64,000 nt of DNA from Phenylobacterium sp. (GCA_004799545.1 SSMU01000001.1:62001-126000); one strand, 5' to 3'; numbered from the stretch's first letter, positions 47,918-60,392 are shown. A program made the numbers and translations. The notes: a model not told the origin generated them from the sequence alone.

Positions 47918-50917
47918 CTAGTGGCGCAGAGTGGCGCCCACGTAGAAGAACCGGCCGATGTTCGAGAAGGCCGAAGAGCCGGTGCCGGTGCCGGCGAAGG
48001 TCTCCGGCAGGTAGGGCGGATACTTGTTGGTGATGTTCAGCACGCCGGCCCGGAACTCGATATCGTCGCTGAACTTGTAGGTGCCGCGCAGGTCGTGCTC
48101 GTAGTAGTCGCCGGTGTAGGCCGGGGCGAGCGACGTGATCAGCACGCCGTTGTTGGCGATCATCGAGCCGATGAAGTGGGTGGTCCAGCCGACGCTCAGG
48201 CGGTCATAGGTCCACTGCGCCGTGCCCGTCACCTTCCAACGCGGGGTCGCGTTGTTGATGGTGTTTGCGAACTGCGTATAGACCTGACCGGGCAGGCCCT
48301 GCAGGGCCCAATTGTACATGTCGGTGCCGTCCAGCCGCAGGGCGATCGAGCCCCACTCCTTGCCGCGCAGGACGTCCGAAATCTCGAAGGCGTAGGCCGC
48401 CGAGAAGTCGAAGCCCTCGATCTTCACCCGGGCCACGTTCTGGTTGGTCAGCACCACCTGCTTCACGCCGCCGCCGATCGCGTTGCCGGTCGAGGAGTCG
48501 TGGGCGCCGGAGTTCGTCGTCAGGTCACGCTGGATGAGCGCGCAGAACGGGTTGGAGGCCAGAGCCTGGGTCGAGTCGTAGCAGAGTTGCTGAAGAAGGG
48601 TGTTGATCGGGATCGTGCCGACTTCGTTGTGGATGTCGTACTTGAAGAAGTCGAACGACAGCTGCAGCCGCGGGATGAAGCGCGGCTGGACGACCACGCC
48701 CAGGTCCCACGTCTCGGCCGTTTCCGGGCCTAGCGCCGGGTTGCCGCCTTGCAGCAACTGCAGCGAGGGGTGGTTCGCGCCAAAGTTCGACGTGAACGTC
48801 GCCGGGTTCCAGCCCGGGATCGCCGCCGCGCAGGTGATCCGCCGGGCGGCCTTCTGCGCCGCGTTGGCTGCGGCGAAGACCTGAGCGTCGCACGGGTCGT
48901 TGGCCGCGGTCGTGAAGTTCACGCTTTGCGGCGAGAACAACTCGACGATGTTCGGGGCCCGCACCGCGCTGGCCACGCTGCCGCGGAAGCGGATGTCGCG
49001 GATCGGCGCCCACTCCGCCGCGCCGCGCCATTGGGTGGCGTGACCGATGGTCGAGTAGTCGGACTCGCGGATGGCGCCTTCGATGCTCAGGTCGTCGAAG
49101 AACGGCAGGTCCTTCAGGATCGGGATACGCACTTCGGCGTAACCTTCCGTCACATCGAATTTGCCGCCCCGCGTGCCGATCGCGTTGAAGAACAGCGCGC
49201 CGGAGGCGCCGAGCGGGTCCTGGGTGAAGAGGCTCTGTTCCTTGCGGTACTCGACGCCTGCCGCGAAGCCGACCGGGCCGGCCGGCAGCTTGAACAGGTC
49301 GAAGGTCACGTTGCCCGAGACCACGTCCTGCTTGCCGGACTGGGTGGTGGTCGAGATGCCGTTGGCGTACTGCACGGCCGCCGGGCTTGCGCCGTTGATG
49401 ATGTCCCACGGGACGCAGCCGGCTGCGCCGCTGTGGCAGACGATCGTGCCGCCCGGGCCCACCGTCGCGTCGAGGGCGTTGAGGGTGTTCTGGATGTTCG
49501 CCACCCCGTAGGAGATGGTGTAGCCGTCCAGCTTGCCTTCCTGGGCGTACCAGTCCCAGTGGAAGTTCTGCACGAAGGGCGCATCGGCGTCGCCCTCCAT
49601 CCCCACCACATAGCGCTGCACGCTGCGGTGGGTCTCGGAGTCACGGCCGCCGAACTCCTGCCAGAACTTCGAGATCGGCACGCTGTTCGTGCGGACGAAG
49701 GGGTTGGGGTTGGCCGCGGTCACCGGGAACGCCTGCGCCCAGAAGGCGCGCAGCTCTTGGGCCGCCGGGGTCTGGCTGGTCAGCAGGAAGGCGTTGTCGC
49801 CGCGCAGCACCGCCGGCAGGGTGCCGCCGCCGGCCGCCGTCGAGAAGGTCGGCTGGAAGAAGCCGTAGCCGAGGACGCGTGCGTAGCTGACGTCGGCGAA
49901 GGCCTTGATGTGGTCGGTCAGCTGGTACTCGGCGTAGCCGCGGATCGTGCCGCGCGTCGTCTTGTTCTGCAGGGCGTTGTAGTAGGCCGTATAGAACAGG
50001 TTCGGGTCCTGGCAGCTCGGCAGCACGGTGCTCGGCTGGCAGGCCGCCGAGAGCGACACGATCTGGCCAGGCGTCAGCAGCGACTCCACGACGCCGCCGA
50101 CGTGCGGCAGCTGGAACAGCGCCGTCGGCACGGTGTTCGAGCGGCTGGCCGGGATGATGGGCTGCGGAATGAGGCCCGGGGTCGTGTCGCGGCGGATGCC
50201 CGGATAGAGGCCGGCGTCGGCGCGGTCACGCTGGAACACCGGGTCTTCGCGGCCGAACTCGCCGCCGACCAGGATGCTCAGCTTGTCGTCCAGGAACTTG
50301 CGGCCCCACATGGCGCCGACGATGTATTGCTGGCCGTCGCTCTTGTAGGTCTCGCCGGCCTGGGCATCGAGCTGGAAGCCGTCGAACGACTTCTTCATGA
50401 TCAGGTTGACGACGCCGGCGATGGCTTCCGAGCCGTAGATGGCCGAGACGCCGCCCGGCTGCACTTCCACTCGGTCGATCATCAGCGACGGGATGGTGTT
50501 CAGGTCGACCGCAGGGCTCGAGGCGTCGCTGTTGATGATCCGGCGGCTGTCCATCAGCACCAGGGTGCGGCTGGCGCCGAGGCCGCGGATGTCCACCCGC
50601 GCCTCGCCGGAGGTGAACAGGGTCGAGGAGGTGTTCTGCGCGTTGCTGTTGGGCGCGATCATCGGCACTTCCATCAGGGCGTCGCCCAGGATGGTGTGGC
50701 CTGAGGCGCGGATCGCCTCGGCGCTCACCGTCGCCAGCGGCAGCGGCGCGTCGAAGGTGTCGCGCCGGATGCGCGAGCCCGTGACCACGATTTCTGAAAC
50801 GTCGACCTGGCTTGGGCTGCTCGATTGTTGCGCGTGAGCAAGACTGGGCGCCCCCAGGCTGACGGCGGCAGCCGTGCACAGCATCGCAGCGCGAAACGCG
50901 CTTTGTTTCACCTTCAT
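47918..50917 (-). CDS. TonB-dependent outer-membrane receptor
   Basis: A 999-aa receptor. A signal peptide (1–29, ending AHAQ) is followed by a short N-terminal motif DVSEIVVTGSRIRR of the TonB-box type, a plug domain (about 60–180) with LVLMDSRRIIN and VQPGGVSAIYGSEAIAGVVNLIMKK, and a 22-strand barrel ending in RFFYVGATLRH with the terminal aromatic-rich strand. The length and motifs fit the large receptors that Caulobacterales use for oligosaccharides and other nutrients; the ligand is unknown. The TonB/ExbBD genes are elsewhere. Confidence 0.93.
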   Translation of the reverse strand: MKVKQSAFRAAMLCTAAAVSLGAPSLAHAQQSSSPSQVDVSEIVVTGSRIRRDTFDAPLPLATVSAEAIRASGHTILGDALMEVPMIAPNSNAQNTSSTLFTSGEARVDIRGLGASRTLVLMDSRRIINSDASSPAVDLNTIPSLMIDRVEVQPGGVSAIYGSEAIAGVVNLIMKKSFDGFQLDAQAGETYKSDGQQYIVGAMWGRKFLDDKLSILVGGEFGREDPVFQRDRADAGLYPGIRRDTTPGLIPQPIIPASRSNTVPTALFQLPHVGGVVESLLTPGQIVSLSAACQPSTVLPSCQDPNLFYTAYYNALQNKTTRGTIRGYAEYQLTDHIKAFADVSYARVLGYGFFQPTFSTAAGGGTLPAVLRGDNAFLLTSQTPAAQELRAFWAQAFPVTAANPNPFVRTNSVPISKFWQEFGGRDSETHRSVQRYVVGMEGDADAPFVQNFHWDWYAQEGKLDGYTISYGVANIQNTLNALDATVGPGGTIVCHSGAAGCVPWDIINGASPAAVQYANGISTTTQSGKQDVVSGNVTFDLFKLPAGPVGFAAGVEYRKEQSLFTQDPLGASGALFFNAIGTRGGKFDVTEGYAEVRIPILKDLPFFDDLSIEGAIRESDYSTIGHATQWRGAAEWAPIRDIRFRGSVASAVRAPNIVELFSPQSVNFTTAANDPCDAQVFAAANAAQKAARRITCAAAIPGWNPATFTSNFGANHPSLQLLQGGNPALGPETAETWDLGVVVQPRFIPRLQLSFDFFKYDIHNEVGTIPINTLLQQLCYDSTQALASNPFCALIQRDLTTNSGAHDSSTGNAIGGGVKQVVLTNQNVARVKIEGFDFSAAYAFEISDVLRGKEWGSIALRLDGTDMYNWALQGLPGQVYTQFANTINNATPRWKVTGTAQWTYDRLSVGWTTHFIGSMIANNGVLITSLAPAYTGDYYEHDLRGTYKFSDDIEFRAGVLNITNKYPPYLPETFAGTGTGSSAFSNIGRFFYVGATLRH

Positions 50918-51131
50918 AATGGAATCCCCCGGAGTATCCCCAAAAACGCCGCGCGCTCCCGCGTTCGGCGAACGGTGAAGCTGTCACGCGTGCGACACGT
51001 CAGCAACAATAAGCGGGCACATTGTTTCGCATCCGCAGCATGATACGTGCGTTTGTTGCTGAACCGCGTTCCGTGGGACACAATTTACATCGGATAGGGA
51101 AGATTTTGCCCCGAAACCGGGGCGGCGACCC
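50918..51131. other. Intergenic region upstream of the TonB receptor
   Basis: A 214-base gap between two minus-strand genes, and the more AT-rich part (50990–51110) is the likely promoter of the receptor. No gene or clear operator was seen. Confidence 0.4.
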
Positions 51132-52145
51132 TCAAACCAGGGTGCGCAGCGTCTCGCCGAGGGATTCCACGGCCTCGGGCGTGGTCGCCCAGGAGCACAT
51201 GAACCGCACCGTGCCGTCCAGGAAGCGGTAGGCGAACCAGCCGGAGGCGTGCAGCCGCTTGAGCGTCGGCTCGTCCATCTCGACGAACAGGCCGTTGGCT
51301 TCGACGGCGTGCTTCACCGGGAAGGGCATCAGGCCGGCGAGCTTCGCGGCCATGGCGTTGGCGTGGGCGGCGTGGCGCACGAAAGCGCCGTCCTGCAGCA
51401 TGCCGATGAACGGCGCGGCGTAGAACCGGCCCTTGGACGGCAGCTGGCCAGCCTGTTTCAGGCGTGCGTCGAACCGCCGGGCCAGGTCGCGGTCGAAGAT
51501 CGCCACCGCCTCGGTGGGCGGCATGCCGGCCTTGGTCCCGCCGATCACCAGGATGTCGACGCCCAACCCCTTGATGGCCTTCAGGTCGAAACCGGCGGCC
51601 GCCGCATTGGCCAGTCGGGCGCCGTCCAGGTGAACGCCGTAGCCCTTGGCCTTGGCCGGGGCGGTGAGCGCCTGCAGGGCGGCCGCGGAATAGACCGTGC
51701 CGTATTCGGTGGCGTTGGTCAGCGACAGGGCGGCCGGGGATTGCCGGTAGGAGACGTCCGGCTGGGCCAGCGCCTCGGCGAGGGCGGCGCCCTCGATCCG
51801 CCCCGAGGCGCCCGGCAGCCGGATCAGTCCCAGCCCCTGGCCGAAATAGCCCGGCGCCCCGGTCTCGTCGGTGCAGACGTGGGCGTGCTCGTGGGCCAGC
51901 ACCGACTCGAACGGCCGGCACAGCGCCGCCAGGGAGATGGCGTTGGCCGCCGTCCCCGAAGCCACGAACCGCACCTCGGCGTCGGCGTCCAGCAGGCCGC
52001 GCACCAGGTCGCCGGCCTCGGCGGTCACGTGGTCCGTGCCATAGCCCGAGGCGAACCCGGCGTTGGCCGCGACCAGCGCCGCCATGGCTTCGGGCGCCGC
52101 CGGGGCGGTGTTGTCGGAGGCGAAGTCGTAGCGCGCGTCGCTCAT
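51132..52145 (-). CDS. ltaE: Low-specificity L-threonine aldolase
   Basis: A 337-aa PLP enzyme of the beta-eliminating lyase family that splits threonine or related beta-hydroxy amino acids into glycine and an aldehyde. Evidence: the N-terminal [40 protein letters not shown] with the PLP aspartate, and Lys205 in [10 protein letters not shown]. The start is ATG 52145; a longer upstream frame is not supported. It lies downstream of the epoxide hydrolase gene, 59 bases apart. Confidence 0.9.
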   Translation of the reverse strand: MSDARYDFASDNTAPAAPEAMAALVAANAGFASGYGTDHVTAEAGDLVRGLLDADAEVRFVASGTAANAISLAALCRPFESVLAHEHAHVCTDETGAPGYFGQGLGLIRLPGASGRIEGAALAEALAQPDVSYRQSPAALSLTNATEYGTVYSAAALQALTAPAKAKGYGVHLDGARLANAAAAGFDLKAIKGLGVDILVIGGTKAGMPPTEAVAIFDRDLARRFDARLKQAGQLPSKGRFYAAPFIGMLQDGAFVRHAAHANAMAAKLAGLMPFPVKHAVEANGLFVEMDEPTLKRLHASGWFAYRFLDGTVRFMCSWATTPEAVESLGETLRTLV

Positions 52146-52204
52146 GGCCGAGGTTCTAGCCCGACGGCGGTTCGAGCGACCAGCCTCAATGCGCCGCGCC
52201 AGCT

Positions 52205-53401
52205 TCAGGCGGGCTCCGCGGCCTTGGGCTCCGACGCAGGGGCCTCGCCGTCCGCCGCCTCGCGCCCCCAGGCCTGCACGTCGGCCACGAACAGGTCGGG
52301 CTCCTCCATCGCCGCGAAGTGGCCACCGCGGGGCATCTCGGTCCAGCGGACGATGTTGTAGGCGCGCTCGGCCCAACTGCGCGGCGGGGCGGTGTAGAGC
52401 GGCTCGCCGGGGAAGTTGGCGAAGGAAGTCGGCGTCTCGCAGCGCTCGCCTTCCTTGAACGCCACGCCGCCCTCTTCCATCAGGCCGCGGTAGTACCAGG
52501 CGCCGGTCGCGAAGCTGTCGGTCATCACATAGAGCATGATGTTGGTCAGCAGCCGGTCCTTCGGATGCGCCTCGTCGAACGGCTTCTGGCTGAGGTCCGA
52601 CCAGTCGTGGAACCGCTCGGCGATCCAGGCCGCCTGGCCCACCGGGTTGCCGGCCCCCAGCCAGGCCAGCGACTGCGGCTTCGAAGCCTGCAGGCGGAAA
52701 TAGGCGCCCATCACCTCCATCATCCCCTGCTGGCGCTGGATCCAGAGGGTCTCGTCCTCGGCCTTCGGGCCGCCGTGCGGGCGGAAGCCGATCATGTTCA
52801 CGTGGATGGCCTTGGCGTGCGCCCCGTGGTCGTGACCCAGCCAGGAGGTGACCAGCGCCCCCCAGTCGCCGCCCTGGGCGAGGTAGCTGTCGTAGCCGAG
52901 CACCTCAGTCATCAGGGTGTTGAACAGCCGGGCCGTGGTCCGCTGGCCGACCGGTGTCTTGGGCTTCGAGGAATAGCCGAAGCCCGGCAGGGACGGGATC
53001 ACCAGGTCGAAGGCGTCCTTGGGGTCGCCGCCGAAGCGGGACGGGTAGGCCAGCTTCTCGATCACCCCCCAGAACTCGTAGTGCGAGCCGGGCCAGCCGT
53101 GGGTCAGGATCAGTGGCCGCTGGCCCCCCGCCTCGCCGACCACATGGACGAAATGGATCTCGAAGTCCTCCACCTTGGCCTTGAACTGCGGGAAGCGGTT
53201 CAGGTCGTGGGCGGCGGCCTTCCAGTCGTAGTCGTCGGTCCAGTAGGCGCAGAGCTCGCGTAGGTAGGCGCCGTCGCAGCCATAGGCCCAGCCATCCGCC
53301 ACCTCCGGCGCCGGCGGCCATGGATAGTCGGCGACCCGGTCCAGCACGTCGCGGACCTTTGACTTCTTCCAGTGGACTTCGAAGGCGTCAGGCTTGCTCA
53401 T
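52205..53401 (-). CDS. Epoxide hydrolase (microsomal-type)
   Basis: A 398-aa alpha/beta hydrolase with an N-terminal EHN domain (about 1–100, DVLDRVADYPWPP and YWTDDYDWKAAAHDLNRFPQF). The oxyanion motif is THGWPGSHYEFWG, the nucleophile Asp179 lies in QGGDWGAL, and the late histidine is in RGGHFAAMEEP. It would hydrate epoxides to diols in the cytosol. GGGAGGG precedes the ATG at 53401. The C-terminal 20 residues are Ala/Glu-rich. Confidence 0.9.
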   Translation of the reverse strand: MSKPDAFEVHWKKSKVRDVLDRVADYPWPPAPEVADGWAYGCDGAYLRELCAYWTDDYDWKAAAHDLNRFPQFKAKVEDFEIHFVHVVGEAGGQRPLILTHGWPGSHYEFWGVIEKLAYPSRFGGDPKDAFDLVIPSLPGFGYSSKPKTPVGQRTTARLFNTLMTEVLGYDSYLAQGGDWGALVTSWLGHDHGAHAKAIHVNMIGFRPHGGPKAEDETLWIQRQQGMMEVMGAYFRLQASKPQSLAWLGAGNPVGQAAWIAERFHDWSDLSQKPFDEAHPKDRLLTNIMLYVMTDSFATGAWYYRGLMEEGGVAFKEGERCETPTSFANFPGEPLYTAPPRSWAERAYNIVRWTEMPRGGHFAAMEEPDLFVADVQAWGREAADGEAPASEPKAAEPA

Positions 53402-53490
53402 GGCGGGGCCCTCCCGCACGCACCCTCGACGAATGACCTTGCGGCGGTCAAGCTGTGCGGCGGCCGTTTCGGGCGGCCGGGGGGACGGAC

Positions 53491-54240
53491 ATGGCTGACG
53501 CAGTTGAAACCCGGTCAGGGCGGGAGCTGTTCTGGCTGCGGCTGATGGCGGCGGTGGTCGACGTCGCGGCCCTGGTCGTCGTGGCCAACCTGGCGGCCAT
53601 CGTGCTGTACGCGGCGAGCGGCGGCGCGCTGCGCTCCTCCACCCTATTCAAGACAGCCCAGTGCCAGCCCCTGCGGTCGATCTCGATGACGATGCTGCAG
53701 GGCGTCGCGATCCCGCCGGGCGCGCGCGCCGTCGCCGCCCAGCTCTGCACCCTCTCCCTGGTCGGCCTCGAGACCGGCCGCTACGAGACCGTCGCCCTGC
53801 AGAGCCAGGAGGGCGAGCTCACCCGGTCCGTCGCCTTCAGCCGCCCCGTGGACCGCAAGGGCCAGCCGATGACGCCGGTGATCCTCGACTGGGTCTATCC
53901 GTTGGCCTTCATCCTGGCCATGAGCCTGGGCGAGGGCCTGTTCGGGGCGACCCTGGGCAAGCGCATGGTCGGGCTGCGGGTGGTGGCGGCGAGGGGCGGC
54001 GGCCGGCTCGCGCCGCACCGGGCCTTGCTGCGCAACCTGGTGATCTATGGCCCCTGGGCGGTGGTGCTGACCCTGCCATTGCTGGCCGCGGTGCTGCACA
54101 TCCGCCTGTCGCACACCGCCTATATCGCCGCCGTCGCGGGGTTCGGGGCCCTGGGCTGGGCGCCGCTGGCCATGCTGGCCCAGGCCTCGCCGCGGGCGCT
54201 CTACGACCGCTGGGCTGGCGCCGACGTGCTCCCCACCTAG
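53491..54240 (+). CDS. RDD-family membrane protein
   Basis: A 249-aa inner-membrane protein. An N-terminal helix (LMAAVVDVAALVVVANLAAIVLY) with the conserved Arg–Asp pattern is followed by a periplasmic or cytosolic insert with two cysteines (about 50–125), then helices with LGEGLFGATLGKRMVGLRVV, the RDD signature, and two more helices. The final RALYDRWAGADVL is also typical. RDD proteins are proposed ion antiporters. GGGGGGAC precedes the ATG at 53491. Confidence 0.85.
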   Translation: MADAVETRSGRELFWLRLMAAVVDVAALVVVANLAAIVLYAASGGALRSSTLFKTAQCQPLRSISMTMLQGVAIPPGARAVAAQLCTLSLVGLETGRYETVALQSQEGELTRSVAFSRPVDRKGQPMTPVILDWVYPLAFILAMSLGEGLFGATLGKRMVGLRVVAARGGGRLAPHRALLRNLVIYGPWAVVLTLPLLAAVLHIRLSHTAYIAAVAGFGALGWAPLAMLAQASPRALYDRWAGADVLPT

Positions 54241-54839
54241 TGGGTCTCGGGGCGCAGGCCGCGCGCCAGGGCCGAACCCATGGTCTCGAACAGCTCCTGC
54301 GCCGCGCCCGGCGGCAGCCGTCCGGCCAGTTCCAGGACGATCAGCCCGTGGGTGGCCGCCCAGAACATCATGCCGACCTTCTCCGGGTCGCCGGCGATCA
54401 CGCCCTCGGCGATCAGGTCCTTCACATAGGCGCTCATGGTCTCGCGGGCGCGGACGCCGGCCTCGACCAGGTCCGGATAGTCCGCCTCGTTCGGCTGGTT
54501 GAGGTCGAACATCAGCTTGTAGGTGTGCGGGTGGTCGAAAGCGAAGGCCACATAGGCCGCGCCCACCGCCGCGCCCTTGGCCCGCGGGTCGACTTCCCCC
54601 GCCCGCGCGGTCTCCAGGGCCAGGGCGAAACGGTTGAAGCCGTTGGTGCGCACCGCCGCCAGGATGTCCTCCTTGTCGCGAAAGTAGCGGTAGGGGGTCA
54701 TCGGCGACACGCCCAACTCGGCCGCCAGCTGCCGCATGGTCACCGCATCGGGGCCCTGTTCGGCGAACAGCCGCTCGGCGGCGTCGCACAGCCGCTCCCG
54801 GAAATCGGCGACATCGGATTCGGATAGGACCCGGGGCAT
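54237..54839 (-). CDS. TetR-family regulator beside carotenoid oxygenase
   Basis: A 200-aa regulator. The N-terminal HTH (about 12–58) shows LCDAAERLFAEQGPDAVTMRQLAAELGVSPMTPYRYFRDKEDIL. The C-terminal domain has a VAFAFDHPHTYKLMFDL segment and MFWAATHGLIVLELAG, the WHG-type TetR C-terminal domain. It is divergent from the carotenoid oxygenase, with two inverted repeats between the starts. It ends on a CTAG shared with the convergent RDD gene. Confidence 0.88.
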   Translation of the reverse strand: MPRVLSESDVADFRERLCDAAERLFAEQGPDAVTMRQLAAELGVSPMTPYRYFRDKEDILAAVRTNGFNRFALALETARAGEVDPRAKGAAVGAAYVAFAFDHPHTYKLMFDLNQPNEADYPDLVEAGVRARETMSAYVKDLIAEGVIAGDPEKVGMMFWAATHGLIVLELAGRLPPGAAQELFETMGSALARGLRPETH

Positions 54840-54854
54840 CGGGGCTCCTTGATT

Positions 54855-54914
54855 GGTCTTAGAAAAAAGACCTTGCGCGGCGTTACGTCTTACGCAATAA
54901 ATTTACGACGTAAG
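54855..54914. promoter_or_regulatory. Two palindromes between tetR and the carotenoid oxygenase
   Basis: GGTCTT-N6-AAGACC (54855–54872) lies just upstream of the TetR gene and CTTACG-N14-CGTAAG (54889–54914) nearer the oxygenase gene. Both sit in the 95-base divergent promoter region, so one or both are likely TetR operators. Confidence 0.6.
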
Positions 54915-54934
54915 TTTCCGGTGAGGGAATCGCC

Positions 54935-56326
54935 ATGGACGGTGACGTTCGCATCAATCCCTATCTGGCGGGAAATTTCGCGCCGATCCGCTCGGAAGAC
55001 GACTTCCAGCTGGAGGTCACGGGCGAGATCCCGCGCGAGCTGCACGGCGCCCTGTTCCGCATCGGCCCCAACCCGCAGTTCGAGCCGCGCGACGCGGCCC
55101 ACCACTGGTTCGCCGGCGACGGCATGGTGCATGGCTTCTACCTGGCGGACGGCAAGGCCCATTACCGCAACCGCTATGTCCGCACGCCGCGGTGGAAGCG
55201 CGAGAACGCCGCCGGCCGCTCCCTGTTCGGGACCTTCAGCAACCCGATGACCAGCGATCCCTCGACAGCCGGCCAGGACGGCGGCGTCGCCAACACCAAC
55301 ATCATCTGGCACGCCGGGCGGCTGATGGCGCTGGAGGAGGGCCACATGCCCACCGCCATGACGCCCGAGACCCTGGACACCCTGGGCTACGCCGAGGCCT
55401 ATCGCGGCCGCACCACCGCCCACCCGAAGATCGACCCGAAGACCGGCGAGATGGTCTGGTTCGCCTATGGCGTCGGCGACGGCTTCTTCGCCAAGGGCCT
55501 CAGCTACGGCGTCACCGACGCCTCCGGCGCCGTGGTCCGCCGCGACGACTTCCAGGCGCCCTATGCCTCGATGGTCCACGACTTCATGGTGACGGAGCAC
55601 CACGTGCTGTTCCCGGTCCTGCCGCTGACCGGCAGCCTGGAGCGGGCGATGAAGGGCCTGCCGGCCTACGCCTGGGAGCCGCAGAAGGGCTCCTACGTGG
55701 GCGTCATGCGCCGCGACGCCGACGTCTCGACTGTCCGCTGGTTCAACACTGAGGCCTGCTATGTCTTCCACCCGCTGAACGCCTGGGAGGAGGGCGACAA
55801 GCTCTACGCCGACGTCATGCGCTATGACACGGCCCCCCTGTTCCCCAACGCCGACGGCTCGCCCGGCCAGCACAGCGCCGCGCGCCTGGTGCGCTGGACC
55901 TTCGACCTGGCCGGGGCCTCCGACGCGATCCAGGAGACGCCGCTCGACGACCTCGACGGCGAATTCCCGCGCGTCGACCCCCGCGTCGAGACCCTGAAGC
56001 ATCGCCACGGCTGGTACGCCGCCGACCCGGCCGCGGGGAAGACCATCCGCCAGGGCGCCATCGCCCACCTGGACCTGCAGACCGGCCGCCGCGAACTCTA
56101 CGAGCTGAATCCCGGTGACCTCACCTCCGAGCCGGTGTTCGCGCCGCGCTCGGCGGACGGCGAAGAGGGCGACGGCTGGATCACCGCGGTGGTCTGGCGC
56201 GCCGCCGAGGACCGCAGCGACCTGCTGGTCTTCGAGGCCCGCGACCTGGCCAAGGGCCCGATCGCCACCGCGAAGGTCCCCCGCCGCGTACCCTTCGGCT
56301 TCCACGGCAACTGGGCGGCGTTCTAA
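54935..56326 (+). CDS. Carotenoid cleavage oxygenase
   Basis: A 463-aa seven-bladed propeller enzyme of the RPE65/carotenoid oxygenase family. Motifs are NPYLAGNFAPI, ELHGALFRIGPNPQFEP, HHWFAGDGMVHGFYL, TAHPKIDPKTGEM, MVHDFMVTEHHVLFPVLPL and the final VPRRVPFGFHGNW. The four iron histidines fall in these blocks. It cleaves carotenoids or stilbene-like alkenes such as lignostilbene; the substrate is unresolved. It follows the divergent TetR regulator and is 30 bases upstream of the quinone oxidoreductase gene, so the two may be co-expressed. Confidence 0.92.
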   Translation: MDGDVRINPYLAGNFAPIRSEDDFQLEVTGEIPRELHGALFRIGPNPQFEPRDAAHHWFAGDGMVHGFYLADGKAHYRNRYVRTPRWKRENAAGRSLFGTFSNPMTSDPSTAGQDGGVANTNIIWHAGRLMALEEGHMPTAMTPETLDTLGYAEAYRGRTTAHPKIDPKTGEMVWFAYGVGDGFFAKGLSYGVTDASGAVVRRDDFQAPYASMVHDFMVTEHHVLFPVLPLTGSLERAMKGLPAYAWEPQKGSYVGVMRRDADVSTVRWFNTEACYVFHPLNAWEEGDKLYADVMRYDTAPLFPNADGSPGQHSAARLVRWTFDLAGASDAIQETPLDDLDGEFPRVDPRVETLKHRHGWYAADPAAGKTIRQGAIAHLDLQTGRRELYELNPGDLTSEPVFAPRSADGEEGDGWITAVVWRAAEDRSDLLVFEARDLAKGPIATAKVPRRVPFGFHGNWAAF

Positions 56327-56356
56327 ACTCCGCCCGCGCACGCCGCGGGAGGATCC

Positions 56357-57340
56357 ATGAAGGCCATCTGGTACGACCGCACCGGCCCGGCGCGCGAGGT
56401 GTTCCAGTTCGGCGACCTGCCGGACCCCGAGCCTGGCCGCGGCCAGGCGCTGATCCGCGTGCGCGCCTCCGGCGTCAATCCGGCCGACACCTATCTGCGG
56501 GCCGGGGCCAATGCGCCCATGGCCTATCCGCGGGTGATCCCCAACAGCGACGGGGCCGGCGTGGTCGAGGCCCTGGGGCCCGGCGTGGATCCCAAATGGC
56601 TCGGCAAGCGGGTGTGGTTCTACAACGGCCAGCGCAACGGCCGCGCCTTCGGCTCCGCCGCCGAGTTTATCGAGCTCGACGTCGACCTGCTGCGTGAGCT
56701 GCCGGGCAGCGTCGGCTTCGCCGAGGGCGCGACGCTGGGCATCCCCTGCATGACCGCCCACCGCAGCGTCTTCATGAACGGTCCGGTGCAGGGGCGCGTC
56801 GTACTGGTCACCGGCGGCGCGGGCGCAGTGGGCCACTACGCCGTCCAGCTCGCCAAGTGGGCCGGGGCGAGCGTGATCGCCACGGTCAGCTCCGCGGAGA
56901 AGGCCGCCCGCGCCAAGGCCGGCGGCGCCGACCATGCGATCGACTACCGGACCGAGGACGTGGCCGACCGGGTGCGCGAGATCACCGGCGGGGCCGGCGT
57001 CCACCACGTGGTCGAGGTCGACCTGGGCGGCAATCTGGAGGCCACGCTGAAGTGCGTGCGGATGAACGGCTCGGTCGCCTACTACGCCAGCCGCGGCGAT
57101 CCGGCGCCCACCTTCGTGGTCGGCGCGGCCATGCGGCTGAACCTGGCGATCACCGGCGTCTACCTGCCGGTCAGCCCGCCCGAGGCGCGCCGCCGGGCGC
57201 AGGACGACATCACCCGCTGGATCGGGACCGGTGAGCGCATGCTGTCGGTGGCCGGCCGCTTCCCGCTCACCGACTGCGCCGCCGCCCACGAGGCGGTGGA
57301 GGCCGGCGGCAAGGTGGGCACGGTGGTGGTGGAGCCCTAG
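56357..57340 (+). CDS. NADPH:quinone oxidoreductase
   Basis: A 327-aa medium-chain reductase without structural zinc cysteines. The N-terminal catalytic domain has VRASGVNPADTYLRAGA and the Rossmann part VLVTGGAGAVGHYAVQLAKWAGASVIATVSS. It matches the quinone reductase/zeta-crystallin group, which reduces quinones or enones with NADPH. A good ribosome site (GGGAGG) lies upstream. It could clear aldehyde or enone products of the carotenoid oxygenase (inference). Confidence 0.9.
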   Translation: MKAIWYDRTGPAREVFQFGDLPDPEPGRGQALIRVRASGVNPADTYLRAGANAPMAYPRVIPNSDGAGVVEALGPGVDPKWLGKRVWFYNGQRNGRAFGSAAEFIELDVDLLRELPGSVGFAEGATLGIPCMTAHRSVFMNGPVQGRVVLVTGGAGAVGHYAVQLAKWAGASVIATVSSAEKAARAKAGGADHAIDYRTEDVADRVREITGGAGVHHVVEVDLGGNLEATLKCVRMNGSVAYYASRGDPAPTFVVGAAMRLNLAITGVYLPVSPPEARRRAQDDITRWIGTGERMLSVAGRFPLTDCAAAHEAVEAGGKVGTVVVEP

Positions 57341-57358
57341 GGCCGCAGCTCGAGACCC

Positions 57359-57547
57359 TCAGTCCTCGTCGCACTTCATCTCGTCGACCAGGCGGGTGGC
57401 CTGCCAGAGCTCGACGACGGGCGTGCCGTCCTCGCACAGCTCATCCTTGGCCTCGGCCTTGGCGACGATGTCGTTCGGGGCGTCGATCCACGCGGCCGCC
57501 TGGATGTGGCGGCGATGGTCCACCCGGTAGGCGCGATAGGTCGGCAT
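57359..57547 (-). CDS. Small hypothetical protein (62 aa)
   Basis: Not recognised beyond a common alphaproteobacterial pattern: MPTYRAYRVDHRRHIQAAAWIDAPNDIVAKAEAKDEL, then VVELWQATRLVDEM and an acidic end. The strand–helix layout suggests a compact cytosolic protein. GGTGGAG precedes the ATG. It lies downstream of secA on the same strand and is convergent with the oxidoreductase gene. Confidence 0.7.
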   Translation of the reverse strand: MPTYRAYRVDHRRHIQAAAWIDAPNDIVAKAEAKDELCEDGTPVVELWQATRLVDEMKCDED

Positions 57548-57635
57548 TTCGGAAGCTCCACCCAACGGAATCCGAAACGATCAAACCCGGCTACGGTTGC
57601 GGAACTTTTTTAGCTCCGAATCTGAGGCCTTCGGC

Positions 57636-60392
<2,757 letters not shown>

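Noticed and set aside
48749-50704. Plus-strand 651-codon ORF opposite the TonB receptor
   Set aside because: Its composition is a mirror of the receptor's codon bias and there is no recognisable domain; the receptor has a signal peptide, plug and barrel.
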